Below, piece after piece: positions 11,641 to 22,275 of a DNA stretch of 64,000 nt. The stretch is from Umbilicaria muhlenbergii. Lineage: Eukaryota > Ascomycota > Lecanoromycetes > Umbilicariales > Umbilicariaceae. A program made the translations under genes and the position numbers. Every line of letters begins with the position of its first letter. Position 1 is the first letter of the stretch. The notes under the pieces were generated by a model, which searched no databases, was not told where the DNA came from, and saw only the letters and a program-made list of their open reading frames with translations. The stretch spans positions 62,001 through 126,000 of the forward strand of contig KK106982.1 in the NCBI GenBank assembly GCA_000611775.1. Direction: 5' to 3'.

Positions 11641-14600
11641 CTTCAATGAAATTGACACAGTTTCACTGCACAATGAGTGAGATTCTCCTCTGACTCTCAT
11701 GTGTTTCCTTCACTATCATATCCTTTCCATTTGATCAGATAATGTGACTCATCATTTATATCTTGCTGATCTAGAATTTCCTCTACCTCAAATTCAGCAT
11801 CTTGACTTTCCAGGTTGATCTCTGGTGAATTTTCTTATATTGATGTTTTCAGGTCTGCTGATTTGAGTAGTGATACATGAAATACTGAATGTATTCACAT
11901 AGTGAGTGAAAGCTCAAGCTCATAGTTGATGCTTCTCTTAGTTTTAGCAATTTGAAAAGATCTCAACTTCATGTGATTCAATTTGTTGCTAAGTCACTTC
12001 ATCTTGATATTGTGATGCAGAAGGTATACTTTATTCTTCTCTTTGAGAATAAGTCCCTTATCTCTCTTTTTATTATAATATATCATTAATCTTTCTGAGG
12101 TGAATTTAATATTCCTCTGCAGCATTTCATGCAAGTCCTTGAGGTGATTCACTTATACTCTTGCTTTTTATGCTATTGTTATTAATCCCCTGACCTCATT
12201 CATAGTCAGGTTGAAATTATAATTGATGTAAAATGATGATACTTCAGTTGTCTCTGTTGCTGCTGAATTGTATGTTAACTGAGCTATCAGTAAGAGTTCT
12301 ACTCAATTAGTTTGCTGATAATTAACATAACACTGTAAATACTGTTTCATAATCTGATTGAGCTGTTCAGTCTGTCCATCCGTCTGAGGATGATATGATG
12401 TTGATAACTTGTGATGAATCCTCAACTGATTCACTAATGACTTTCAGAACTTGAAGGTGAAGAGTTTATTCTTATCAGAGATTATCTCTTTCAGCAGTTC
12501 ATGATTGATTGCTATAATTCTTAAAAACATATATGTGAGTTCCTCTGCTGATGATGCTTCATTATAAGGTATGAAGTATTCATACTTCATAAGTCTGTTG
12601 ATGATAATTAATATTGAATCATAGACTGCTTTCATCAGGGGTTCTTTCAACTTTGATAACTTAATCACAAAATTTAATGTGATGCTTGCTCATGATCTTG
12701 ATGATGTCCTTAATGACTTAAGTAAACTGTATAATTTATGTTGATCTGCTTTGCTTCTTCAGTAAATGTCACACTTTTAAATGATCTCTTCAACCTTCTT
12801 CCTCATGTGTGAGAAGTAATACATCCTTGTGAGTCATTTTATCATTTTATTAATTTCCTGATGATCATGTGTCCTGTTGAAATGACTTTCCTCTATTAGC
12901 TTTCATTGAAGACTAATAGAAACATAGATTAAGTCTTAAAAAAGTAATAAGCCTTTCTTCTTTTTAAAGTTTTCATGATCTTTAATATTCTGAAGAACCT
13001 GTTGTGCTAACTTATCATTCTTCAACACTTTTTGAATCTCATTTTCAAAAACATCATCCTCTACTCATATGATGAGGTTGAATTATTTATTGAAAGACAT
13101 GTTCTCTTGCTCATCCTCCTGAAGAATAACATGACTGATGACTGACTTATCTTGTAAGTAATCAGCTCATTGATTGAAAGCATTCACTTTGATGTTCTCT
13201 GATCCTTTTTGATAATGAATCTTGAAATTGTATTGTGATAATTCTTTCAACCAACGTACCTGTCTTCAATTTAAGACTTTCATTGTCATGAAATACAACA
13301 AATTCTTATGATCTGAGTATACCTGAACCTTATGTTTAAGTCCTTTCAGATACACATGTCATTGCTTAAATGTGTCAACAATAGTTAACAGCTCCTTGTC
13401 ATGTATCTTATAACTCATTTCAGCACTCAAAAACTTTCTTGAATAAAAAGTTACTGACTGTAGACATCTTTTATCATTTAACTGATTGATGCATGCTTTT
13501 ATAGCTTCATCTGATGTGTTCATCTCAAGTGTAATAGGTTTCTCAGGGTTGAAACTCATGAGAATGAGTTGAGAAGTGAATTTCTTCTTCAACTCATTAA
13601 AAGCTTTCTGTGCTTCAGATGATCACTCAAATTTCTGATCTTTCTTGATCAACTTTGTTAGAGGTGATGTGATTTTTAAATACTTCTCAATAAACTTCTT
13701 ATAGAAGTTTGTGAACTCAAGGAAGGACTGTACTTCCTTGATGTTCTTTAATACTGATCATTCAATCACAGATCATATCTTCTCAAAGTTCATTCATAAC
13801 CCTTCTGATGTTATGATGAAGTTTAGAAAGTGTACTTCCTTGAAATGAAAAAGACTCTTCTCAGACTTTACCTGCAATCCTGCATCTTGAAGTGCTTGTA
13901 GAATTTTGTGAACATGCTGAATGTGCTGCTTCTTTGTCTTAAAGTAGATCAGTATGTCATTGAGGTACATAATCATGAACTGATTCAAGTATTCTCACAG
14001 TACATTATTAATAAAAGTCTGAAATGTTGCTGACGCATTTGTCAATCTGAAAAATATTACTAAATACTCATAAAGTCCTGATCTTGTTTAAAACATAATT
14101 TTTCATTCATCTTCTTCTTTGATATGAATCTGGTTGAAGGCTCCTGAAATATTGAACTTGATGAATCATTGCACTCTCTGAAATCAATCCTGCAGTTCTG
14201 AAATAAGCAGCAAAGGGCAACTGTTTTTAATGATGATATTGTTCAGTGCTCAATAGTTAACACACAACCTGAGTGAACCATCTGACTTTGGTACAAACAG
14301 TATTAAATATTCAGCTGAAGATTGTGATTCTTATATGAATCCTTTTCATAAGTTCTCCTTTAAGTATTCTCATAAAGTGTTTAACTTTTGAGGTGACAAT
14401 GAGTAGATAAGTTGCTTCATTGATGTGTAATCTTTCATGATCTTGATTTCATGATCTCATTTTTAATGTTTCAGCAAGGCGTTCTGATCCTTCATGATCA
14501 TAAACAATTCCTCAAAGTCTTTATATTCTTTAGGGATAAATAACTTGATAACAGGGTCTCAGTCATCTTCAACTCATCTGCTTCACAGTATCTTTGCATC

Positions 14601-15170
14601 AGGATTCTTCAGTTCCTCATGTGTCTCTTTCACTGATATAATGAAGATCTTCACACCTTCAAGTGAGTTCAGGACTGAATATAACTTATTAAAATTATCA
14701 CTCTTAATGAAGTATATCTCATTTTCAGCTCAATCAATCATCAGATTGACTGCTCAGAGTCATGATATTCCTAGGACTATATCACTTCCTGATTGCTTCA
14801 TTATGTTGAATTGAATTTTCTCCCAATGTTGACTTAAATGCATGAGCGTGAGAATTGTCTCTCAGTTTACTCATTCATCATTATGTTTCATAAAGGTCTC
14901 ATTGAACCCTTGAAGTTTAAAAGAGTTTTTCTTCATCTGTGTTTGAATTACATGTTTCACAGTAAATCCTGAGTTCATGAAGTTCCCTGTACAGTCACTG
15001 TTTATTAGCAGTCAGGCTGACTGATCATTGATTTTAACTCAGACATGAAAATTGCTCATGTCTTCCTGTGCTGCAGTGATGAACTCTCTCTGATGCATGC
15101 TGCCTGAAGACTTCAAAATAAGCATCTTCAAGAGCCTCTGACCTGAAGAGCCTTCTAGTTTTTTGAATTA
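11640..15170 (-). pseudogene. D1 pol: PR-RT-RNaseH-IN-chromodomain
   Basis: The minus-strand frame contains a protease-like LINSDCTGNFMN (about 15,000), RT with SLRLCVNY and MYLNDILIYF (near 13,970; YLDD changed to YLND), RNase H at 13,592-13,200 (KPITLEMNTSDEAI, FYSRKFL, HDKELL), and an integrase with an HH/CC region near 12,850-12,770, SDKNKLFTFKF and HPQTDGQTEQLNQ. A chromodomain at about 11,812-11,680 keeps an intact YLIKWKGYDSEGNT. Interruptions are almost all TGA. The left end meets the antisense frame. Confidence 0.92.
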
Positions 15171-15299
15171 AAAGGAAAGAACCTTAAGTTCTTTCTTACA
15201 TACTTAAAGTCTTTCAGATTCACCTTCTGAGCTGAATGCTTGTTCAGATCTTTTTTGAAGTATTCATTTCAAAGTTCTCATACTCTCATATGAAGTTCT

Positions 15300-16790
15300 C
15301 ATGAGATGTGTGCTTCATCAGAGGTAACATATCCCCCTCTGATGATGAACTGAGAACCTCTCAGTGATGTCTCTCTGATTATATCTTGATAATTGATTTC
15401 TTCATGATCTTGTCTTTGTGTAAATGCATCTCAGATGATGTAAAAAATCTGTTTCTTTATCTCTTCTACCTGCTTCACATACTCCTCTTTCTTGCTGAGG
15501 GCATCAAGTATTTCAGTATATATTTAAATTCACTTCTCTTCATGATTAAATAATCATTTATTATTATCTTTCTTGATAAGCTCTCCTGAGCCTTCAGAAT
15601 TCACTTTTTTCATGAAGTCTTCCTCCTCACTAGATGAGGGTATTGTATCATCACTGTTAATATAATTGTCTTCTTGATTGAACTGCTTTTACTTGACTTG
15701 ATGTCTTTCCACGTCTGTGATGAGGTCTCAGTAAGAGGTTGCAGCATAATCTTTTATCTTTTTTGATTGACATAAGAATCATTCAGAGCTGTTTTTGTCA
15801 CTTTGATGAATTACACAGCTGTCATCATAACAAGCTGTTCAAGACATAATGTTATGCTGAACTGATTCCTTCAGTGCTGACTCTTTTAACACAGCAGCAT
15901 ATGTCTTCTTCTTTGATGAAAAGGCTTTCATTGAGATTTAACAATTGCATGTGAAATGTCCTGATTTCTCACAGCTATAACAATTTCCTTTGACTCTGAT
16001 ACCCTTTGATACTTGCTTGATCCCTCTCTGAAATTGATTTCTTCAGAAGGTTGCATCAATTTTCATTAACTGAGAGCTGTAATAGGGTTGATTGTTATAC
16101 TGAGTGCTTTCATGAGGCTTGTTCATCTTCAGTGATATGTAATTCTTCTGACTTTTCTTCATGAATCTTTCATATGCATGGTTGTTGATGATGACTGACT
16201 TTTCAATCATTTTGATTAAGATACTTGATCACTCTGATCAGGAGATTTCATCTTTGATGAAGTTCTTCAAGCTCTTATAATACTGTGCAGTTAAGGCAGT
16301 GTCATCTCAGTTCATATACATGACATGTCTCTGAAAGTTGATTACATACATCATGACAGCTCCTTTCTGCACAATGTTGCAGATTTCACACTTCATGATT
16401 TTTTTCTGATTAATGATCTCAAACATAATTCTTATCTGCTTCTTGAACTCCTTTAGATTGATGAAGATTTCATTCATCTCATCATCATGATCCTTCTTCT
16501 CATTTTTCATATAGTCTCAGAGGGTCAGCTCAAATCAATTGAAGACATCAGACCTTAAATAAAAAGATGTATACAACACTTTATCAGCTTCCTTCTTGAA
16601 CATGATGTGATTGAGGTGAATATAAATATCAAGTTGAGTGAAGAATGAACTCAACATCCTTCATTCTCTTAAGAACTTGTCTGATGATGAGATCTTGATC
16701 TTCATCCCTGATGACATCAGACTCTCAACAATTAATGAATCATGACTGAAAGTTGTCATCCTTGTGAGGGACTCATGAGTCACAGTTCAT
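15300..16790 (-). pseudogene. D1 gag
   Basis: The minus-strand frame includes a coiled-coil-like MNEIFINLKEFKKQIRIMFE (16,470-16,400), a capsid-like YYKSLKNFIKDEIS region, and an intact CCHC zinc knuckle CYSCEKSGHFTCNC at 15,982-15,941. Stops are TGA at tryptophan-like sites. The probable start is an ATG near 16,790, about 35 bp inside the right LTR boundary. Confidence 0.82.
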
Positions 16791-16824
16791 TTCATGACTG
16801 ATATTTTAATGATGATGCTCAAAG

Positions 16825-17258
16825 TGTAACAGGTGATGTCATAGTGACAGAGATAATACAATTATTCAGTGAACTATATCAAGGTACAATCAATCACATC
16901 ACAGGTATGATTATATCATTTGATCACATGTAAACTTGAATAGGACTGAAGGTTGTAAACTTATGAGATTACATTTGATACATGAGTTGAGCACAAGCTC
17001 CTAACTATGAATCTACCTGTGATTATATAATACTTTAGAAGACTCATGTGTGATCATACTGCTCTGCATGTGTAATCTTACTGCTCAGGGTGCTCATGCC
17101 CTGAGCATCATGAGTGATCAGGTGCTCAAGGTGCTCATGTTCTGAGCATCATGAGTGATCAGGTGCTCAAGGTGCTTATGCTCTGAGCATCATGAGCAGT
17201 ATCACATGTACGCCTGCTATGTGTACCAACCAGGTACCGTCTAGTGAGAGGTGTAACA
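16825..17258 (-). repeat. D1 right (5') LTR, 434 bp
   Basis: Same length as the left LTR and with the same termini. Three 41-bp units lie at 17,083-17,197, again opening with the GCTCAGGG/CCCTGAGC palindrome at 17,083-17,106. Confidence 0.93.
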
Positions 17259-17504
17259 CTCAATACCTCATCTTTATTAATATCAATTTTGTCATGTTGA
17301 ATTATCTTAATTAGTTCTCAACCCCCTTAAGCTTCTCTTCTCATCAAATCATGTCATAATCATCATTAAGCATGTTGCATGTGTGAGTGTTGTAACTGAA
17401 GGTTCATATGAAGAGTTATGTGAGGTGATTTAATTACTGTTTTTGCATATGTGTTGTTCAAGTGTTGTTCAGATGTTGTTTAAGTGCTTTTCAGACTCAT
17501 AATC
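17259..17504 (-). pseudogene. Copia element F leader and gag start
   Basis: Minus-strand ATG at 17,295-17,293 (MTKLILIKM) begins the copia gag that element D1 interrupts; the frame resumes at 10,659. The leader matches 24,930-25,178 of copia E at most sites, with C-to-T and G-to-A changes in this copy. The tRNA-primer site adjoining the LTR reads GACTCATAATC here, against GGGCTCATAACC in copia E. Confidence 0.8.
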
Positions 17505-17702
17505 TAATGAATAAATGATGTATTAATGTATGTTTATGTATTTAAGCACACCCTCTAGTAGTTGTAGCAGACATCATGTGATGTATACTCAGCCTACTCA
17601 TGCTATAGTAGCTCACTAAGGCTAGCGCCTTGTGCATACGCTAACTGCGTACGTGAGGTTCTCAGCCCTAATGCACTAACCCTAATTGCCTAATTGAGTA
17701 CA
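17505..17702 (-). repeat. Copia element F 5' LTR (198 bp)
   Basis: On the minus strand it begins TGTACTCAATTAGG at 17,702 and ends next to the primer site at 17,504. The limits follow the primer-site/LTR boundary seen in copia E. The partner LTR would lie left of the window. It is the last repeat before base composition turns normal. Confidence 0.7.
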
Positions 17703-17718
17703 GTAGTAGACGCTCCAT

Positions 17719-18040
17719 TCAACACTTCTTTTTACCATCTACCAATTCACCTGCATCGAGGCGCAGCTGAAGATTAGAATCGTTATCGCCCGCTTGGGGC
17801 GGTGCGATCCGTTTTCCAGGTGTTTGTTTGGCGAACACTTTCTTGAACATGTTCTCTGTGAGCAATGCCTCGCCAAAGGCTTTCAGTGTCTTCGACATGC
17901 TTCGTTCCGGAAGAGCTTCAGAGTGATTGACGGACGGAAGATCTGAGACTCTTGGTTTGGCTGGAGGAAATACCGGTGTTAGGTAGATTGTATTTGCTTG
18001 CTTAGAATCGATGATTGTCTCGTAGTGGAGCTTTTAGAAG
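17719..18040 (-). CDS. Hypothetical protein, C-terminal exon
   Basis: An open minus-strand frame of about 107 codons ends at TGA 17,721-17,719. It has normal codon use and no W-to-TGA decay: TIYLTPVFPPAKPRV, LKAFGEALLTENMF, KVFAKQTPGKRIAPP, LQLRLDAGELVDGKKKC-stop. A likely 3' splice site (CTTCTAAAAG) precedes the KLHYET start of the open stretch, so this is probably a last exon. The first ATG in frame is at 17,898. No family is recognised. The stop lies only 16 bp from the copia LTR. Confidence 0.5.
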
Positions 18041-18098
18041 CTACAAGGAACCACGCGGGGTTCTTTATAGTCTTTGTTTGAGCTGCCACCCCCCATAA

Positions 18099-18347
18099 TT
18101 ATATCAGGGTCTGATGCAACATGGATGGCTTCTCGAGGCGCCTGTGTGACGCATTGGAAAGGCTAGCGACGAATCCTGCAGCCACACTAGAATTGGTGGG
18201 CCACATAACCTCATGCCAAGTCAAGACTAAGGTGCGTTCCAAATTGTGAGTCACTTCTGAAAGCACTAAATTCACCCATTGGTCACAAGAGAAGGAGTAC
18301 TTCGTCGGATAGTCAAGGTGGCACATATTTGGTTGAATGCCCCGCAT
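18099..18347 (-). CDS. Hypothetical small ORF (82 codons)
   Basis: Starts MRGIQPNMCHLDYPTKY on the minus strand. It could be an upstream exon of the gene ending at 17,719, or a chance ORF. No domain is recognised and the splice connection is not convincing. Confidence 0.25.
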   Translation of the reverse strand: MRGIQPNMCHLDYPTKYSFSCDQWVNLVLSEVTHNLERTLVLTWHEVMWPTNSSVAAGFVASLSNASHRRLEKPSMLHQTLI

Positions 18348-19295
18348 TCGGAATAAGTTTGCTTTTCAGTACTCAACTAACGAAATGCGGATGACACCTG
18401 CATAATTTCAGTGCTAACCCTCGTGACGCAAGACCATCAAAGGGGAAAACAGGAAACCTAATTGAAGGGTTGGTCAAAGATAGTACTTCAGTGCGAATTC
18501 TTTGTGGAGGAGTAAATCTGGGGCGATTTCTGACGATGTCATCCTGTGTCACTACAACAAAGTTAAAGGGCGTACCAAAATTGTGTGATGGATTAGAGTC
18601 GTTTGCCTTGAGTTCTGCTCCAATCCACTCCTGATTCCTTACTAGTCAAACCGAACGTTATATCAATCTGAAAGTAAACAGCCTGTTTCAGAAGGCAGCG
18701 GACGATGCCGATGACTCAGTAAAAGCTATTAGCCTAATTAGGTTACTATCACAGCCCCAAAATGTGCCGCCGCCAAGGCTTTATTGCCTGCCAACCACCA
18801 CACCTTCTTCGGCGTGTTTGTAGCACCATCCTACAGCACCAGCGGCAATAAAGTCGTGTGCCTCCCATAGCCTCCTGCTTCCTACTTTAGTATCAGGCTT
18901 CATTGCACTAGGAGACTAGGTCAGCTTGCAGAAGGTGGGAAAGGAGGTGACGGCCACTGCATACGAAGGATTCTAGTATGGGCTAATTACTAAGTGCTCT
19001 GAAATAGACCGAGTACGACGACCCGACAATTGCACCTAATTAGAGAGAGCCGCTGCGGACTTAGTCATCCAACGCCAAGCCACTCACCCCCCACGTCGAC
19101 GTCTCGACAATGTGTTTCTCCAGCAACTTGGCTATGGCGCTAATATAACCTCGACCTGCGTCGTTGTCCCTCTTCCACTCGATATGCCCCGCAGAGAAAG
19201 ACTTGCGATCCAGGGAGGACGTAGGAAAGGTTCGCTTTCCCCTTCCTTTCCCTAACCGCCCACACTGACAGCTTTAAGAGAACAACTCTGTGGGT
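18348..19295. other. Intergenic, no gene seen
   Basis: About 950 bp of GC-normal sequence without a convincing frame, tRNA or repeat. It presumably contains the promoter of the downstream plus-strand gene. There are pyrimidine-rich runs (CTTCCTTTCCC type) near 19,235-19,255, as is common upstream of fungal starts. Confidence 0.5.
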
Positions 19296-20945
19296 ATGCG
19301 CAAAGACCGCAAGCCTACTTCTCCCCCAAAGAACGCCAGTCCGCGACAACTACGCTCTTCCACTATAGCGGCTGCCAACTCTACTTTGTCCGAGGCATTC
19401 CAAAAGCCTTCTGAAACCTCCTATGAGCTAATCGACCGCCCGTGGAAAGCGCAGAAGCGAAAACACGCTGCCGAAGACGGGCATTCACAGAAGCGACTGC
19501 GGAAAGATTCACCATTCGCATCAGTCCCCACTGCGGCCTCCCAAGATCTGGTCGGTGTCTGGCAGACTAGGGGGGAAAAGCGATCATACGATTCTGAAGA
19601 CAAGCACTCATACAAGCGACGCCGAGGTTCCGTGCCAGAATCCCAACTGTCCGAAGAGAATTTGAAGAAGCTTGAAAGAGATTTGGAAAAGCTTGAAAGG
19701 GGACCGTCCGACGAGATGGAACCTGGTGTTACAATTCGAGACCGAGTGCGGAAGAGAGCTCCGTCGCGGCAGGCAAGCTTTTCGGACCTAAACCAGGACA
19801 CGGCATCACTGCGCTCGCAGAAATCATCTGTTTCGAACAGTTTTTACCGCTATCATATTTTTGACCAGGCTAGAATATACGTTCGCCCTGAACCTCCTCC
19901 AATGGATATCCAAGCCCAGATGGATGTTATCTTCGAGCGTGAGATCCCCGAGAAGAGGAGGAGAGAAATCTCCGGTATAGCAAAGAAGATATCCCAACGT
20001 TTCATTAATAACCTTCAAGGAGCCCACAGAGAGGATGATCTAGTTGAACTAATCTATGAAGCTCTCCGTATGATGCACAAGGATGAGAGTTTTGATTTTC
20101 TGAGGAAAGCAGGTATCATACTCCCTTTGACTCCCCTATATACGTCGTCACGCGCTAATCTTAACCTAGACTGGGACCCAAGTCTCAAGCCCGATGTTCA
20201 ACAAGAAGTTTGGAACTGGGATGCTCTAGGTCAATCCAACAATGAGGCTGATGGTGTCGTTGACCGTCCTAATAAGCGACAACAGGGGGAGCGATCCTTC
20301 CCCTCTCCAGATACATCACAGTCGACAATACCGCCCCCTGCAGCTTTATCCCAATTCAAACAGGACGCCGTCAAAACTCCTCATCCGGATTTTACAATTG
20401 GTCTTCGTCACTCCACGATATCCAATGCACTAATAAAGCGCGGCCTCAGCAAATTCAAGGCCGACGATTTCCTAAAAGGTTTACAACGCGAACGGAAGCT
20501 TTACTCTGATCCCACGCAGAACTTCTTGAACGTCCGGTTTCCAATCCTCGTAATTGAAGGTAAAGCATACGCTACTGGAAAGACTGTATTCGAAGCACAG
20601 AACCAAGCTGCTGTATCCGGAGGCTGTATGGTCAACCTCCGACAACAACTAACTGATCTTTTCGACGGCGTCTTTCCCAATCTCGGAGGCAGAAAGACAC
20701 ATCTTGCCTTTTCGATATGTACAGAAGGGCCCCAGATCGAATTCTGGGTACATTATGCTCTATCGGAGGACAATGTGCGCAGCCACTATATGAACATATT
20801 TCGGACGTGCTATGGGTCTCTTCAAGGCGGGCTTGAGGACTTTCTTATGGACGTTGAGCGTCTGATGAGGTGGACTAAGGATGAGTTCTTGAAAGAGGTC
20901 GCGGATCAACTATGCAAATTGGCAAACCATGCAGCACGAGGGTAG
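19296..20945 (+). CDS. DUF7924-like fungal protein, 549 aa, intact
   Basis: Single-exon gene from ATG at 19,296 (a GTG two codons earlier is less likely) to TAG at 20,943-20,945. Residues 1-180 are Lys/Arg/Ser-rich and low complexity (QKRKHAAED, KRLRKDS, YKRRRG), with nuclear-signal-like clusters. The C-terminal part, about 370-549, has the conserved block FPILVIEGKAYATGKTVFEA, QNQAAVSGGC and FSICTEGPQIEFWVHYAL, which I associate with the DUF7924 family of ascomycete proteins. Function is unknown; the GKxxATGKT/EAQNQA layout is nuclease-like only by analogy. GC and codon use are normal and there are no stops, unlike the flanking repeats. Confidence 0.85.
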   Translation: MRKDRKPTSPPKNASPRQLRSSTIAAANSTLSEAFQKPSETSYELIDRPWKAQKRKHAAEDGHSQKRLRKDSPFASVPTAASQDLVGVWQTRGEKRSYDSEDKHSYKRRRGSVPESQLSEENLKKLERDLEKLERGPSDEMEPGVTIRDRVRKRAPSRQASFSDLNQDTASLRSQKSSVSNSFYRYHIFDQARIYVRPEPPPMDIQAQMDVIFEREIPEKRRREISGIAKKISQRFINNLQGAHREDDLVELIYEALRMMHKDESFDFLRKAGIILPLTPLYTSSRANLNLDWDPSLKPDVQQEVWNWDALGQSNNEADGVVDRPNKRQQGERSFPSPDTSQSTIPPPAALSQFKQDAVKTPHPDFTIGLRHSTISNALIKRGLSKFKADDFLKGLQRERKLYSDPTQNFLNVRFPILVIEGKAYATGKTVFEAQNQAAVSGGCMVNLRQQLTDLFDGVFPNLGGRKTHLAFSICTEGPQIEFWVHYALSEDNVRSHYMNIFRTCYGSLQGGLEDFLMDVERLMRWTKDEFLKEVADQLCKLANHAARG

Positions 20946-21037
20946 TGTACGCTTTTCCAAAGTATCTTTGGCCCTTGCATGAAAGTTTTATTTAGGCTAC
21001 ACGAGATTCATACAGATTAGATATTTACCGTCCACGC

Positions 21038-21215
21038 CTAGACCCTTCTCCAATTCCCCGTTGCAAGCCTATTATAGAGCTCAGCCATATCATCATCGGA
21101 AATTTCATGCCATCCAACCTTCCTCGCAGTAATGACTCGTTCTGGGCTGCAGTCAAGATACGTCTGCCAGCATGGGCACGATCTCCATTCCACTCTGCTT
21201 CTGAAAAGTGATGGG
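21038..21215 (-). pseudogene. Possible C-terminal exon of unknown gene
   Basis: The minus-strand frame reads VEWRSCPCWQTYLDCS and EISDDDMAELYNRLATGNW, ending at TAG 21,040-21,038. This looks like a real protein tail. An overlapping longer ORF in another frame (21,402-21,025) is less protein-like. Upstream exons are not obvious, so it may be a relic. Confidence 0.35.
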
Positions 21216-21760
21216 GATCATCATCTGGCTGGGGTAGATGACGTCGACCCCGGAGCTGTACTGAGAAATTTGAAGCCGATTTGGCGTTTCTCAGGCTGAT
21301 TGGCTTTTCGCATCGTTCAAGAAAGCGAGCGACTTGGCGCGGATGACTAACTCGATAATATACATAGTTGTTCAATATAACGACAAATTCCTTACATATC
21401 AATCAACGGAAGAATCGAACTGGCATCCTCCCGAAACAGAAATTGTGAGTACGCCTGGTCTACGGTCAGACCAATACTGAAGATAACAGGGGAGGCACGG
21501 CCACGAGTGCCATAGACGTCCTGCAGGTTTCCACGATCCTAAACCACGGGAAACTCGCAGATGTGTCCTCCGCTTGCGAAGCTTTTCTCGTAGGAGCCGT
21601 TCGCTTTTTGCTATCGCCATCCCTGCCTATACTGTTGCGCTTTCTGGTAAGGAAGTCGATAACCTCGTGGAATATCTCTAGTATGGTTTGATATGCAATA
21701 ATCAAAGACTATTATCAAGCACTTCGGATTCAGCCGCATCATCAGAAAAAGAAACCAGAT
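21216..21760. other. Overlapping weak ORFs, no gene assigned
   Basis: Several minus-strand ORFs of 70-90 codons overlap here in different frames. None shows a domain, and they could be exons of a decayed gene linked to 21,038-21,215. Composition is GC-normal. Confidence 0.3.
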
Positions 21761-21888
21761 GGCAGCATCCACAACTGGCAGTATCCAGAATTGGCAACAT
21801 CCACAGCTTGAGGCATCCACAATTGGAGGCATCCGGAATTGGCAACATCCACAACTAGCGGCATCCAGAATTGGCGGCACCCATGATT
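21761..21888. repeat. 16-bp minisatellite, eight units
   Basis: Eight consecutive units of exactly 16 bp with consensus GGCRRCATCCASAAYT. They vary at a few positions but not in length. On the minus strand they give a Cys/Pro-rich periodic ORF that is a by-product of the repeat, not a gene. Confidence 0.92.
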
Positions 21889-22020
21889 AGTACATGAGGA
21901 CTGTAAGCTTCGGTATATATTTCAGCAAGTCTCACTCATATTAGCAATAGTGTTAAACTTGTCGATTGAGATAACAGTAAATCTAACTCAAGAAACATGT
22001 GCCTTATTATCATTTTTTGA

Positions 22021-22275
22021 TCAAGGCTTCACAACGAACGCCCTCCACAGCCTTTCAAAACTCCGTTGAGCAGATGGCTGCGCCGTAAATTCCCACACCT
22101 TTTTGATGATTACGACACAATTTCCGATAAGCCATCTCAACCGTCGCCACTCGATGTCGCTCCTACGGATGTGCATACTCGGGGAAGTGGGGAATCAGTT
22201 TTCCCTGTGACTTCTCAAGCAAACGGAAGCGCTCCTTCATACACTTCAGAGAGATCTTTCTATAAGTTGAATTAG
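22021..22275 (+). CDS. Hypothetical terminal exon (SRWLRRKFPHLFDDY...)
   Basis: An open frame of 85 codons ends at TAG 22,273-22,275. It has no ATG near its start but is preceded by a CTAAC branch-site-like motif (about 21,983) and an AG, so it is probably a last exon. Content is Arg/Lys-rich then Ser/Pro/Thr-rich. No family is recognised. Confidence 0.35.
   Translation, partial: SRLHNERPPQPFKTPLSRWLRRKFPHLFDDYDTISDKPSQPSPLDVAPTDVHTRGSGESVFPVTSQANGSAPSYTSERSFYKLN

Larger units (their letters stand above)
10660..17258 (-). mobile_element. Full-length Ty3 chromovirus, family D copy 1, 6.6 kb
   Basis: LTRs of 434 bp lie at 10,660-11,093 and 16,825-17,258. Flanking target duplications are CTTAA (10,655-10,659) and CTCAA (17,259-17,263), differing by one C/T transition. 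Coding is on the minus strand: gag nearest the right LTR, then protease, RT, RNase H, integrase and chromodomain. An opposite-strand frame lies beside the 3' (left) LTR. The element is inserted about a dozen codons into the copia F gag gene. Confidence 0.95.

Noticed and set aside
19421-20027. Minus-strand and alternative-frame ORFs over the DUF7924-like gene
   Set aside because: Shadows of the intact plus-strand gene.
21400-21510. tRNA-like arms (GGTCT/AGACC hairpin and a TTCGATT loop) on the minus strand
   Set aside because: The T-stem does not pair and acceptor and D arms cannot be placed; no complete cloverleaf.
21611-21880. Cys/Pro repeat ORF on the minus strand
   Set aside because: A direct read-out of the 16-bp minisatellite.
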